This document shows positions 26,101 to 35,277 of a DNA stretch of 64,000 bases, in pieces. The stretch is taken from assembly GCA_016169945.1 (NCBI GenBank), contig JADLSH010000365.1:1918501-1982500 (forward strand), read 5' to 3'. This DNA comes from Trachythela sp. YZ-2020 (Eukaryota > Cnidaria > Anthozoa > Malacalcyonacea > Clavulariidae). Under the pieces are notes generated by a model. That model saw only the letters and a program-made list of their open reading frames with translations, searched no databases and was not told the DNA's origin. Within the stretch, counting starts at the first letter, position 1; every line of letters begins with the position of its first letter. Both the position numbers and the translations under genes were made by a program.

Positions 26101-29100
26101 TCAGTATTTGATGGTCAATGAGCAGAATTGAGAGATGTAGTTGATGTAGTCTTTGCTGGATGTAAAACTCTCAGCAATGTTCAAACTGCCACCTGCTGTC
26201 ACGTAACTCTTAGTGAAACCCACCAACAGAATGTCTATAGCGTATACTAGCAGTAAGACGTACGTACGTAATACAATTCCATTAAATTCTTCTTCATCTT
26301 CCGATTCAGTGGAGTTCCCATCTTGATCGCTAGAACTGTCTTCTGAATGTTGAATATTATCGTAGTCAGGGTCTTCACGTTTTGGTTCGCGAAATGATAC
26401 TTTGCAAGCTTGCACATTCACCACCCTAAAGTAGGAAATATTCAGTACCAGTAGGAAATATTACTTAAACACGGGCTCCAACGTACGTATAGTATTCTAC
26501 AATAAGCTGCCGTGGTTTGTGTCTGAACTACCTGAAAAAGATATCTCAAACGTGGGGATCTAGTGTAGTAGGCCATCAGCCACTCGCCAGAAAACGACTG
26601 GAAAACCAGTTTCGTTGCACCCCCGCAGAGACCACAAAATTTCAACCTTATATCATTATGTGGTGTATTTCAATCATAAAACACAAATGTTGTACCTCCG
26701 AAAACGCGCAGTTTTCGAAAAAAAGTTTTTTATTTAAATTGGCTTCTGGCCGCCATCTTGGCCGCCATTTTGTTTCTTGTACACTCGATACAGTGCGGTG
26801 AAAAAGCTCATATAAGTTAAAAATATATTGAAAACTAATTTTTCAAAGCAATGATAGTACTATCCACTGAATAGCGATTTTCTTCAATCTTCAAAAAAAT
26901 TGGTCAAAACAGGGTCAAACGTGCGTTTTGGCAACAAAATAATCTTTCAACCTAAAATGCAATTTATAAACATCAAACCAAATCTTAGGATAAAGAGAAA
27001 ATTTACGATGTTCAAAAAGAATTTCGAAAAATTGAAAATTGGCTTTCAAAAAATCAATCCCGAAATGTCAAAGTTATACAGGTTCTGCTGATGTAAACTG
27101 AAATATTTGCGTATATCATCAGCTCATTGGGCTATTTACAAGTCTTTTACGATCGTTATCTCATATCTATTATGCGTATATTGCCTATTCTGGATTTGAA
27201 TCATCCATCTCAACGTTCTCGTAAACATCATCATTGGTTTCTTCTGGTTTCTGGTTTTCACATTCAGTGCAACCACATAACTCGGTGCATGTCAGATCTT
27301 CTTTCTTGCATTTGCATCTTCTATTCTTGCAACCAGTTTTGCAATTGCAACTGGCACTTTCGAGATATTGTATTATAAGAATAGGTAATAGAACCTCCAC
27401 TAGCGTTAAATAATTGGTATGTTATGTCCTTTATGTAATTGTGTACGCATGTATGTACTATATTATATAATGAATGGTGTAAATGGTTTTTATACAATCA
27501 CGAGGGTCTGAAAACTAGACCGTGCTGTAGAAAGGACATATGAATAGCGTGTACTGTATATCATACAGCCTTAAAATAGCAGGTCTTATAGATTGTGTAT
27601 TGTTGGTATTGTATTATAAGAATAGGTAATAGAACCTCCACTGTATTGTATTATAAGAATAGGTAATAGAACCTTCACTGGCGTTAAATAATTGGTATGT
27701 TATGTCCTTTATGTAATTGTGTATGCATGTATGTATGTACCATACATATGTAAATGGCTTTTAAACAATCATGAGGGTCTGAAAACTAGACCGTGCTGTA
27801 GAAAATCCAAAAGGCATGTGAATAGCCTGCACTGTATATCATACAGCCTTAAAATAACAGGTCTTATATCTTGTATGTGTGGTTTGTTTGGTTAATATAT
27901 ACTTTATTCACAGGGCCCGAAATATTGACCATACTGTGAAATACATAAACTAGATCAGATTCACTAGTAATATAGGTCTAGTTCAACCTACTTTGGAATT
28001 AGTGGTGTATTATTTCTGTACGTATATGATACAGATGGTGATTTATTAGGTTTTTATTGTTCACAGGGTCTGAGAAATAGACCGTGCCGTGAAGTATAAG
28101 AAAAGTTTATAGACTAGGCAGTGTAATAGTCGTTTCATGAACTATAATGTAAATTATTTATACATAATTATGTATTAAAAACAGAAAACATATGGGAGTG
28201 AAATATGCGATATATAACTGATTGGAAAAAAAATTATATATATAAAAACAATAAAACAGAATATATGTACTAGAGAGAGAGAGAGAATGGAAGATGCTGT
28301 GATGGCATTTATATATATAAAAACAATAAAACAGAATATATGTACTAGAGAGAGAGAGAGAATGGAAGATGCTGTGATGGCATTGAGCTATATCATCCAT
28401 CTCACAGAGTCTTGAGTCGACCATGCTTGCATGTGAGATATGTTAGCTGATGGTGGGTAGATTAGAAAAGGGAAATAGTCGTGTGGTATTGTGTTTTAAC
28501 GCGTCGAGGGCCAAAGCGTTAAAACACAAATACCACACGACTATTTCCCTTTTCTAATCTACCCACCATCAGCTAACATATCTCACAAGCATGGTCGACT
28601 CAAGACTCTATGGGATGGATGATATAGCTCAATGCCATCACAGCATCTTCCATTCTCTCTCTCTCTCTATAGTACATATATTCTGTTTTATTGTTTTTAT
28701 ATATATAAAAATTTTTTCCAATCAGTTATATATCGCATATTTCACTCCTATATGTTTTCTGTTTTTAATACATATGTACAAGTAATTTACATTATAGTTC
28801 ATGAAACGACTATTACGCTGCCTAGTCTATAAATTGTACTTATACTTCACGGCACGGCCGTCTATTTCTCAGACCCTGTGAACAATACTAAAAACCTAAT
28901 GAATCACCATCTGTATCATATACGTACAGAAATAATACACCACTAATTCAAATGTAGGTTGAACTAGACCTATATTACTGGTGAATCTGATCTAGTTTAT
29001 GTATTTCACAGCATGGCCAATACTTCAGACCCTGTGAATAAAGTATATATACACCAAGCACACCACACCTACATGCAGTAACTACCAACATTACACAATC

Positions 29101-32100
29101 TATAAGACCTGTTATTTTAAGGCTGTATGATATACAGTGCAGGCTATTCACATACCTTTTGGACTTTCTACAGCACGGTCTATTTTTCAGACCCTCATGA
29201 TTGTTTAAAAGCCATTTACACCATTCATTATATAACATGGTACATACATGCATACACAATTACATAAAGGACATAACATACCAATTATTTAACGCCAGTG
29301 GAGGTTCTATTACCTATTCTTATAATACAATTTAATATTTGCACTGGTTGATGTTGATGAACTGGCAGTGCTGCTTGCTGTCTCGGTTGAGCTTCGACGT
29401 GATTTTCTTGGTGGTTCTTTTGTTTTCTCCGAAGTTTTCTCTTTGCTTCCCACCCGCTTCTCCGCCATTTCGATTACTTTTTTATTTGTCAGTTTCTGAT
29501 AGCATTTACGATGGTAAAATAGGTCGGAACGTACTGCTGTTTCATCGCAAATCAACTGCTTGCCTTCATTTTCGTTCATGTATTCAAAACTTCTTTCGCT
29601 TACTTCTCTGGCTTCGCCATCCAAAACAATCGATCGTGACCTACACTCAACAATCTTACATAATGACGTTCCCGTAGCCGTAATTAAAATCTCGTCATCC
29701 TTTGAAATCGCGCTAAAATGAATAAAACATTGGCTCTCTTTGTCTCGTTCCTTGTCGGCCATGACAGCTCTATGTTTTGTGACCTTGTAATTTGACCTTG
29801 GCGAGATACAAAGTTGACCAATAGCATGCCAGAAACTCTAATATCGTGATTCGTGAAATACGCGTGGAATTACACGCAATTGCAAAAATACGATAAAAGA
29901 TTGTGAAAATACTGCAACTTTGAGCTCATTTTGATTGAAAACTGCATGCTGAATCTAGTACAACATTTTGAAATCGAGTTATATGGACACAAAAGCGTTA
30001 TTTAGAATGGTTAAATTGTAGTCTCCGTTGGGGTGCAACGAAAAGTCATAAATCTGGCGAGTGGCTGATGGCCTATAGGTAGTATTCTACAATAAGCTGC
30101 CGCGATTTCCGTCTGTTTGTGTCAGTTCGCACACGATTCGTGCCAGTTTAGATCATGCTACTCTAGCTGGTTCATCTGGATAGTTCGTCTTGGTACAGAG
30201 TAGAGATCATAACAGAGTAGAGAGGTGTAACGGGTGTACCCACTTATGCTTCAGACGCTTGCCGAGCATGCGCAGTTAAAGTGCACGATTCAGATGGCGG
30301 CTCGCTTTTAACTGCAGTTTACCTTTTAGAAGTGCGTAAAATGCGAAAGACCTTAAGATTGTGAAACTTTAAAGAGCCGAAAATGTTCGGAACTTGGGGA
30401 ATGTTGGGAACTTGGAATGGGGGAACTTGCAGAGCATGCGCAGTTGATCTTTTTTGCCCCGGCCGCCTGAAATCAGGTGGGTACACGAAAACGTAAGTCT
30501 CCCAAGTGTTTACGACGGCCCATTCCACCTGTGTATGATCTCTACTCTGTGTCTTGGTATATATACTAAGACAACTGATCCTTCAGACGGATGATGTGCC
30601 TTGATGGGCGATCCTTCTCTAGAATAAATCTGGCCGATCTCTAATACATTCAGAGCCTTGTTAGGTCAAAAACACTGAAAGTCGCTGAGCATGGCTTGCT
30701 TTTCATTGAACTAAGCTATTTCAAGAAATCATTTTACAGTCTCCGCCGCTTATATGCAAATCTTTTTTTGCCAAATTGATTTTTGCATACAAGCAAACTC
30801 GTTCACACAACGGGCATTCGGAAAAATTAATTGGCATGATGCAAAATATGTGCACAGACAAGAATGGTATGGTTCAAGGTACGAGATTGAGTGCAAAAGT
30901 TTTCAAAAATATGCAAAGTCACTTTCAACTTAGCATTATGCAACAAAACATTTAAAAAGGGATAGCAAATTTGACTTTATATTTTGATGAAGTGTTGTTT
31001 ACAAGATGATTCATTATTTATCAAAGAATGCGAGACATTGAAACAAGGATTTGAACAAAGCATTGCATATAAACAATTTTTGCATATAAACAGTCGAGTA
31101 AAACGACGAATATTCTAAGAATTTGGTTTTGGATTCCCAAATTCTTTGCAAATAGGCGACGTTTGAATATAAGCGAACATGCACTATAAATAAACAAGAG
31201 AGTTTCATAACAATCACCTTGGATCATTACCAGGCATGCCATTGGGCTGAACATCATTTGTACGATTGTCCTCAACTAGAAAATATAAATTGAGAAATTG
31301 TGAAAGTATCAGATGACAAAAATTTTTACGGTCAAATCTCCAAACTTCTCAGATAAATTGACATTACACCATTAAGGATGAACTGTCGCAGATAAAAACA
31401 CTGTCTAACATGAAACTTCAATGTTTGTAACAAGGCCAAAAAGAGAAATATGCATGTTTCCAGTTTCCTATTTCTTCTTGAAAAAACCTACTAGGTTAGG
31501 GGTAGGTTGGTTTAATCTCTTTTTTTTCTTCAATTTAATATTCCAAAGTGCATTGTCAAGATGTACTGTTTAATCAGGAAATAATAGTAAAGCTGATTTA
31601 ATAGGCCATTGTAAATTGTTGTCAGTATAAACAGGATTAGCATTATTTTACTTCGAGGTTAACCTTCTAGATTCTGATAATCATCTTTGTGATGTCATTA
31701 TAAATTAGCTCCAGGAACTCATTAGCTCCTGGCACAGAATAGAAATATATACCAGAAGTCCGACTTGAGCAAAAATCTGTCCGAGCCATATTCACCATCC
31801 TTGCTAGTACAACCGGAACTTTGTACCTATCAAAACCTTATATATAAAAACTTCCGGTTGTACTAGCCAGGATGGCGTGGATTGGCGTCAGCAATTAAAT
31901 TTTTTGCGAACAAAAACGTCAAAGGCACCAACTCAAGATATCCTTCTGGTGTATTATCTATTCTGTGTCCTGGGTGTCATATATCATTAAGACCAACTTT
32001 TACGAGAGAATTGATAAAAAACCTGAATAGTTGAATGATCGGATATGACAGGGACTCTGCTAAGCCGCTTCTAACGTTCATTTGAACTACACAAATATCA

Positions 32101-34996
32101 CTTCAACTGTGAAAGGGTTATAAAAGTTACATTGCTAACAAGAATGTTTAGCAATTACAATTTAACTATGAAATTTCTTCGTAACTGGCCCAAACAGCTT
32201 TCAATTGCTTTTGTCATGACATTCCATCTTGCTTTAGTATGTTTTTCACATGCAAGCATTTTTTAACTTATTATAAAATAGAAAGGATCAATGAATGATG
32301 TTGAGGCTATGCGTGTATCTACACTCCAGTAATTCTTCACTAGTCTATTGACCAACTGCTTACGTACTCAGTCTGAGCGCATAATATTTGAAAATTAGAA
32401 CGTATTGTTTCTTAATATTTTTAACCAACAACAAAGGTTCTGACCAACTCTTTAATATTTAGAATTATTGTACTTGCATTGCACATTTTATAATTTTTCT
32501 CAACGCATAATTTCTCAATATTTTTTGACCAACAACAAACCATTTTTGACCAACTTTTTAATATTTAGAATTATTGGGGGGCATCGCACCCCGCCCCAAC
32601 CCCCCCGGTCACCATGCAATATGTGGTAAAAATTAATTTGTGAACATTTTGTGTGAACTGGTTGATAATAACTTTCTATCTGAGGGGTGGGATGAGGTGT
32701 TGACTGTTTCTAGGGATGTGCACACCCCAGAATATCTGCCTATGTTTCACAGTATCCATACCAAAGTGTGGCTTGGGTAATATTCCTTTTTCTACAAGTT
32801 CTTCTCTGGCTTTTCTTGTCGATAATTTTCTTTCAAGAGCTATAACATAACAAAATTGTGATAAATCATTTGTCTGTAGACACTGTAACTGGTTAGCTGA
32901 ATTCATATTAGAAGATGGATTTACTCCAAATGTAGTGTGTTCTACACCATCAGGTATGAAATGGTATGAGAACTGTATTCAAACATGGTAAACTCAGGAT
33001 TCAAATTTCAAGATACACCATTGTTTCAAAAAATACCATTATTGTGAATGACAAAACAAAAACATAGTATCATGAACAAAACAGTTTAGATAAGAAGTAA
33101 TGTGAAATTACCTAATCAGAACACATGTGTTTCTTTGTTGGGATAGGGGGGGGGACTTAAAATAGAGAGATGTTGTATAAACATCTTCCTCTAAAATTGA
33201 GGGGCTTATTGGAAAACAGGCGCTTCTTTGAGAGTATATGAGTATTCTGACCTATGTCTGATGAGCTCTATAATTTAACCAGCTAAATGAGCTAATGCTG
33301 AAACTTTCCCCTTGACAAGTAAATTTGTCTGGTAGAATAATAAGAAGCATTCAGCCCCATATGTCATTTTCATCTCTTGTCTACATTGTGGTCTTTCTAT
33401 TGTTATTAGCCCATCAACTCACAAGGCACGTCTGTCTTATGCCAGACAATTTCACTCATTAATTTAAAAGGAAAAGTGGTGGACCCTTAACCCACTGAGC
33501 CAAAATTCACCCTGATGCACTTTTATGCTTTGTCTATTAAATACCAGACAGTGATACTCGTCAAGAAGAAAGTGTTGCACATTAATGGGTTTAATTGTTT
33601 GCCAGTCTCTGCCCTGAGGTTAAAATTATACCAATTAAGGAAATGTAGAATTGAGCACAGACATACAACTGTATATATTTGAGGGATTCAAGCATAAATA
33701 TATATATATGTATAAACATGTAAATACAGACAGCTAGAAACCTATATTGCACCACCTAAACTGAACCCACTACATTTTCATTTTCAGTATATGGGTTTTT
33801 AAAAAACGAATAGAGTAAAGTTTTAATTAGAATAGTTAATAAGTTTCATATTTTGTGAGGAGTGTCACGCGAAAAAATTTTCGCCTATAGTTAGTTTTCT
33901 TGCCTTAAATATTTTTAAAACGTGATAAAATAAAAGCAAGTGTGAAATTTTTGTTTAAACATCGAGGTTTTAACAAAAAGCTGGGATTTACCTATGGTTT
34001 AAATTCAATCTATTTTGTCTGACTTGCGAGATAGGCATTTGTTGTTATCAGTAACAAATTAATTGTGTATACTGAAAAGCATGCTGTTAAAAATACAATA
34101 TAAACATCGCCAAAATTATTCAATAATCATACATATTTCAACAATCGAAACTTAAATACTTTTCCAGGACAAAACAAAAGAAATCGAAAATATACAATGA
34201 AACTTTACACCTTCAATCATAAGGGAATCGTTCTAAAATCTAAAGACCTTGCCACGAATATGTTAAATCTTAAATTTCACCCCCCTACTTAACGATAAAA
34301 TCAGTATTTCCGCCACAATATATCGCGATTTTTCATCTTCGTGACATTTAAAAACACAATCACTCAAAACAGTGGTTTTTGCGACAGATGTGACTATTTG
34401 TAAAATAGTCGAAATAATATAAAGCAAATAATATGTTATAGAAATGTCAAATTGCTATTTGAATTATTTGATTAGATGCGTTTTAACTTCAGTAAACATT
34501 TGCCAAACGAGTGTTTTTAGCAAGAGTAGCATATTAGGAAACTTTAAAAAGATACTTGTATAAGTTTGAGTTGTTTTTTAAGAAATGTGAAAGTTTTTAA
34601 AGCCAAATACATGCTAACATAAAAATATTGTCGGAATTTCGAATACAAACGGAAGTACAAAAGCGAATGCAATTATGATTAGAATACGTGAATGTTTCTA
34701 ACACTTTAACAACAACATACTTTGTTCTACTCACTTTCAGACGTGGCAAGAAACTTATCGCTCCTCTTCTTGCGTTTCCACTTCCAAGGCCGAAAAAATC
34801 TGCCAATACTAGCAGCGAATTTCGATCGTCTCGAAGGAGGTGGTGTTCCGGGAGCCAAACTGGCCGAGCCTCTAGTATTAGCAGACGAATTACGAAAGGC
34901 AGGAGTTATATTATTTATTGTTGGTTCACTGGTAGCCCTTTCTCTTGCGCTAACTCCGTTTTGTGGCCTTACAGCGCCATGATTTGTATCCTCCAT
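12527..34996 (-). CDS. PHACTR: Phosphatase and actin regulator (PHACTR), 12 coding exons, complete
   Basis: Coding exons 5' to 3': 34735-34996, 32762-32839, 31218-31275, 26268-26425, 24915-25010, 19012-19069, 14847-14902, 14305-14366, 13871-13971, 13748-13787, 13533-13609, 12527-12542. All phases agree; the total is 1062 nt, 353 residues plus TGA. PHACTRs bind G-actin through RPEL repeats and PP1 through the C-terminus. Visible: a basic [16 protein letters not shown] block in exon 1 (residues 67-82); RPEL1 (89-113); an acidic stretch (exon 4); RPEL2 with RKDSLASKL and QRPS (192-217); RPEL3 with RLSLRPS (238-256); RPEL4 with [10 protein letters not shown] (277-295); then [21 protein letters not shown] and the terminal KYTRFHRP, which make up the PP1-binding string. 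Vertebrate paralogues are longer (about 580-700), mainly in the linker. An in-frame ATG at 35135-35137 could extend the N-terminus. Confidence 0.92.
12588..12844 (+). mobile_element. SINE with tRNA-like B box and the array body unit
   Basis: GACCGAGGTTCAATTCCTG at 12602-12620 fits a pol III B box (GGTTCRANTCC). It is followed by a body (GTGCTTCCAGTTTGACTCTC) that leads straight into the TCCTCTTGTAGTAACACTGG unit forming the following tandem array. A partial copy of the same body is at 51058-51150. It lies in the last PHACTR intron. Confidence 0.6.
12731..13360 (+). repeat. Tandem array A of a roughly 114-bp unit
   Basis: Five to six units starting TTTCCTCCTGTAGTAACACT and containing TACTGGACCTCTAGGGAGAA and AGCTATCCAGTATAAATAAA. 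Unit starts near 12731, 12845, 12959 and 13073 give a period of about 114 bp; one unit is shortened near 13165. The same unit forms arrays at 19165-20010 and, inverted, 23500-24003. Confidence 0.9.
15113..15328. repeat. Long inverted repeat (foldback)
   Basis: Arms of about 90 bp: GCACAGAAAGTAGAATACAG at left and its complement at right, including CATACGTACAAAAAGTTAG and TCGCTAATCTTGACCGTCG partners, around a loop of about 35 bp. GTACGTGC-rich flanks surround it. In the PHACTR intron between exons 6 and 7. Confidence 0.85.
17725..17766. repeat. Perfect 16-bp hairpin
   Basis: CCAGGGCGCTTATATA, a 10-base loop, then TATATAAGCGCCCTGG. Isolated within a PHACTR intron; could be a tiny foldback remnant or a structured RNA element. 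Confidence 0.8.
18262..18752. mobile_element. hAT-like element with CCGG(T/C)CA subterminal repeats, copy 1
   Basis: TIRs CAGGGCGCGAAATAACGG and CCGTTATTTCTCGCCCTG, flanked by a perfect 8-bp TSD TTCACATC (18254-18261 and 18753-18760). Both ends carry clusters of TGACCGG/CCGGTCA words, a layout typical of transposase-binding subterminal repeats in hAT elements. No intact transposase ORF. In the PHACTR intron between exons 6 and 7. Related in design to 43601-44331. Confidence 0.85.
19165..20010 (+). repeat. Tandem array B of the roughly 115-bp SINE-body unit
   Basis: About seven units with the same TCCTCCTGTAGTAACACTG start and TACTGGACCTCTAG(G/A)GAGAA core as array A; period about 114-119 bp. 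Two adjacent units share the variant AACCAATAAGCTAGAGATAG, showing recent local duplication. The array starts about 100 bp upstream (on the gene strand) of PHACTR exon 6. Confidence 0.9.
20393..20540. repeat. Degenerate relative of the 46914-47097 MITE
   Basis: Shares ATTTGTC-GG, GGTT-TGCTGAATGTTAAT, AATATTTTCAGTT and ATATCATTAA blocks with the MITE at 46914-47097, but the right end is eroded. Confidence 0.5.
20793..20939 (-). mobile_element. tRNA-derived SINE, copy 1
   Basis: On the - strand the head carries an A-box-like TAGCTCAGTTTGCAGAGCGC and a B box GCAGGTTCAATTCCC, with an anticodon-arm-like CTGCACCGGAATCGCAG. The acceptor stem is poor, so I call a SINE rather than a tRNA gene. The body continues ACTATAGTTGCATTTTTCGC and AGGTCTAAAAATATGTATAT. 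Other copies: 23097-23265 (-), 23266-23431 (+), 47841-48015 (-). Confidence 0.75.
20977..21206. mobile_element. Non-autonomous element, CA(C/T)AGAATAGG ends, 7-bp TSD, copy 1
   Basis: 230-bp element with ends CACAGAATAGGAAATGA and TCATTTCCTATTCTATG and a perfect 7-bp TSD GTACTAG (20970-20976, 21207-21213). The interior holds ATGCAGTTTTCTGGCCAGAA, nearly the same in copies 36194-36431 and 42639-42866. Superfamily not assigned; 7-bp TSDs are seen in P- and Dada-type elements. Confidence 0.9.
22761..23042 (-). other. Unrecognised ORF tail within a PHACTR intron
   Basis: On the - strand an open frame runs from an acceptor-like TTAAATTTAG (about 23021) to a stop at 22761, reading through [18 protein letters not shown] and [18 protein letters not shown] and ending RPRSLYL. 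Its upstream frame passes into the SINE at 23097-23265. I do not recognise it; it may be a transposon ORF scrap or a skipped exon of an unknown transcript. Confidence 0.3.
23097..23265 (-). mobile_element. tRNA-derived SINE, copy 2
   Basis: Same family as 20793-20939, inverted: head at high coordinates (CGGTGCAGCGCTC on the + strand), body with AATGCAACTATAGAC, tail GGGTTTTGTAGGTGGAAA. It faces copy 3 head to head. Confidence 0.75.
23266..23431 (+). mobile_element. tRNA-derived SINE, copy 3
   Basis: + strand copy with CAGCTCAGCTGGTTAGAGCG (A box) and CGCAGGTTCGATTCCTACC (B box, best match to the consensus among the copies), then TCTATAGTTGCATTTTCCGC and the shared CATCTACAAACGCCCTTC tail. 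Confidence 0.8.
23500..24003 (-). repeat. Tandem array C of the SINE-body unit, inverted
   Basis: Four units of the array A/B repeat on the - strand (CCAGTGTTACTACAGGAGGA on the + strand). It is cut at 24003 by the hairpin element at 24004-24180; a further half unit is seen at 24218-24290 on the other side. Confidence 0.9.
24004..24180. repeat. Near-perfect 82-bp-arm hairpin element
   Basis: Left arm starts ACGGCGGTTGACTGTTGTG and right arm ends CACAACAGTCAACCGCCGT; the arms match almost base for base through GAACTTCGACGTTTCGAGCG around a loop of about 13 bases. It lies within the inverted tandem array. A related, looser hairpin is at 60331-60453. Confidence 0.9.
24457..24753. mobile_element. 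hAT-like MITE, CAGAGTTGCAAA ends, copy 1
   Basis: TIRs CAGAGTTGCAAA and TTTGCAACTCTG with a perfect 8-bp TSD TGGCGAAC (24449-24456, 24754-24761). The interior contains GAGGAAGGTTTACTGGCATT and its neighbours, shared with the inverted copy at 62515-62806. Confidence 0.9.
25102..25414. mobile_element. MITE, CAATTTGCATTATAGACTA ends
   Basis: 313 bp with inverted ends CAATTTGCATTATAGACTA and TAGTCTATAATGCAAATTG, plus a nested inverted repeat (TTGCAAAGTTTGGTTGCGAA against TTCGCAACCAAACTTTGCAA). It starts 92 bp upstream, on the gene strand, of the PHACTR exon that encodes RPEL2. Confidence 0.85.
27185..27363 (-). pseudogene. CXC (tesmin/TSO1-like) domain, C-terminal fragment of a transposon protein
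   Basis: The frame reads [19 protein letters not shown] then [14 protein letters not shown], a cysteine pattern of the CXC type (C-x-C-x3-C-x3-C-x-C and a second C cluster), followed by an acidic tail ending DDSNPE and TAG at 27185-27187. The upstream part of the frame is cut by the palindrome. CXC domains bind DNA or zinc; here it is probably the C-terminus of the element's own protein. Confidence 0.65.
27368..29330. repeat. Palindrome of about 2 kb nested in the TIR element
   Basis: Left arm 27368-28502 and right arm 28515-29330 are inverted copies along their whole length, around a 12-base spacer (28503-28514) in GTCGAGGGCCAAA. Outer ends read TTGTATTATAAGAATAGG and its complement. The left arm is longer because it carries a duplicated outer block (27368-27606 repeated from about 27608) and a duplicated AGAGAGAGAGAGAATGGAAG block (28262-28377). 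The arms hold TATATA and (AG)n tracts and no coding frame. Confidence 0.9.
29310..29762 (-). CDS. N-terminal part of a transposon protein, truncated
   Basis: ATG at 29760-29762 opens [17 protein letters not shown], later [20 protein letters not shown] and a basic/serine-rich tract ([18 protein letters not shown]). The frame runs into the palindrome at 29330 and stops at 29310. The cysteine/histidine pattern [13 protein letters not shown] resembles N-terminal regions of uncharacterised transposon-linked proteins in cnidarians (recall, unverified). Together with the CXC tail it was probably one gene, now missing its middle. Confidence 0.55.
   Translation of the reverse strand: MADKERDKESQCFIHFSAISKDDEILITATGTSLCKIVECRSRSIVLDGEAREVSERSFEYMNENEGKQLICDETAVRSDLFYHRKCYQKLTNKKVIEMAEKRVGSKEKTSEKTKEPPRKSRRSSTETASSTASSSTSTSANIKLYYKNR
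30195..30550. mobile_element. MITE, ACAGAGTAGAGATCAT ends, copy 1
   Basis: Perfect 16-bp TIRs ACAGAGTAGAGATCAT, flanked by the 8-bp TSD GTCTTGGT (30187-30194, 30551-30558), hAT-like. A second AGAGTAGAGA lies just inside the left end. Interior with GTAACGGGTGTACCCACTTA is shared with 47349-47635. Confidence 0.85.
31733..31966. mobile_element. MITE, CACAGAATAGA(A/T)A ends
   Basis: Inverted ends CACAGAATAGAAATATATAC and its loose complement ending CTATTCTGTG, with TCCTGG flanks on both sides (6 bp). Interior inverted ACTTCCGGTTGTACTAGC pair. No ORF. In the PHACTR intron between exons 2 and 3. Confidence 0.65.
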
Positions 34997-35277
34997 CGAT
35001 TTATTATCGTCCTGAAATTTAATATTTACCCTTCGCTCGGCGACATTTTGAAGTTCGAGATCACGTGACCAAAACTTTGGTTCATTGGTTGAGCTTCCTA
35101 CGCACCAGAGCGCAAAGGAACGCGGATATCGCAACATTTAGGCGCCCTAAAGCGCCCTATATTTGGCCTTCGTTTATCTTATGAGCTTGGCAAGGATAAT
35201 AGAGACAACCTAGCTCCTAGCCTCACAATTTAGTTTCTCTCAAATATGGAGCTCACCAGCCCAATATATATATAGGT

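Larger units (their letters stand above)
26570..30073 (-). mobile_element. 3.5-kb TIR DNA element carrying a split CXC-domain gene
   Basis: Ends GGCCATCAGCCACTCGCCAG and its inverted copy are followed inward on both sides by TTTCGTTGCACCCC. TA flanks both ends. Inside, on the - strand, an N-terminal ORF (29310-29762) and a C-terminal CXC-domain tail (27185-27363) are separated by a palindrome of about 2 kb (27368-29330). The element lies in the PHACTR intron between exons 3 and 4, 145 bp from exon 4, in the same orientation as the gene. Superfamily not assigned. Confidence 0.75.

Noticed and set aside
28158..28832. Serine/tyrosine-rich ORFs with repeated [18 protein letters not shown]
   Set aside because: They are the two palindrome arms read in different frames; (AG)n and (TA)n tracts, not genes.
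34597..35068. Overlapping + strand frames of 86-126 codons
   Set aside because: Shadows of PHACTR coding exon 1 on the - strand.
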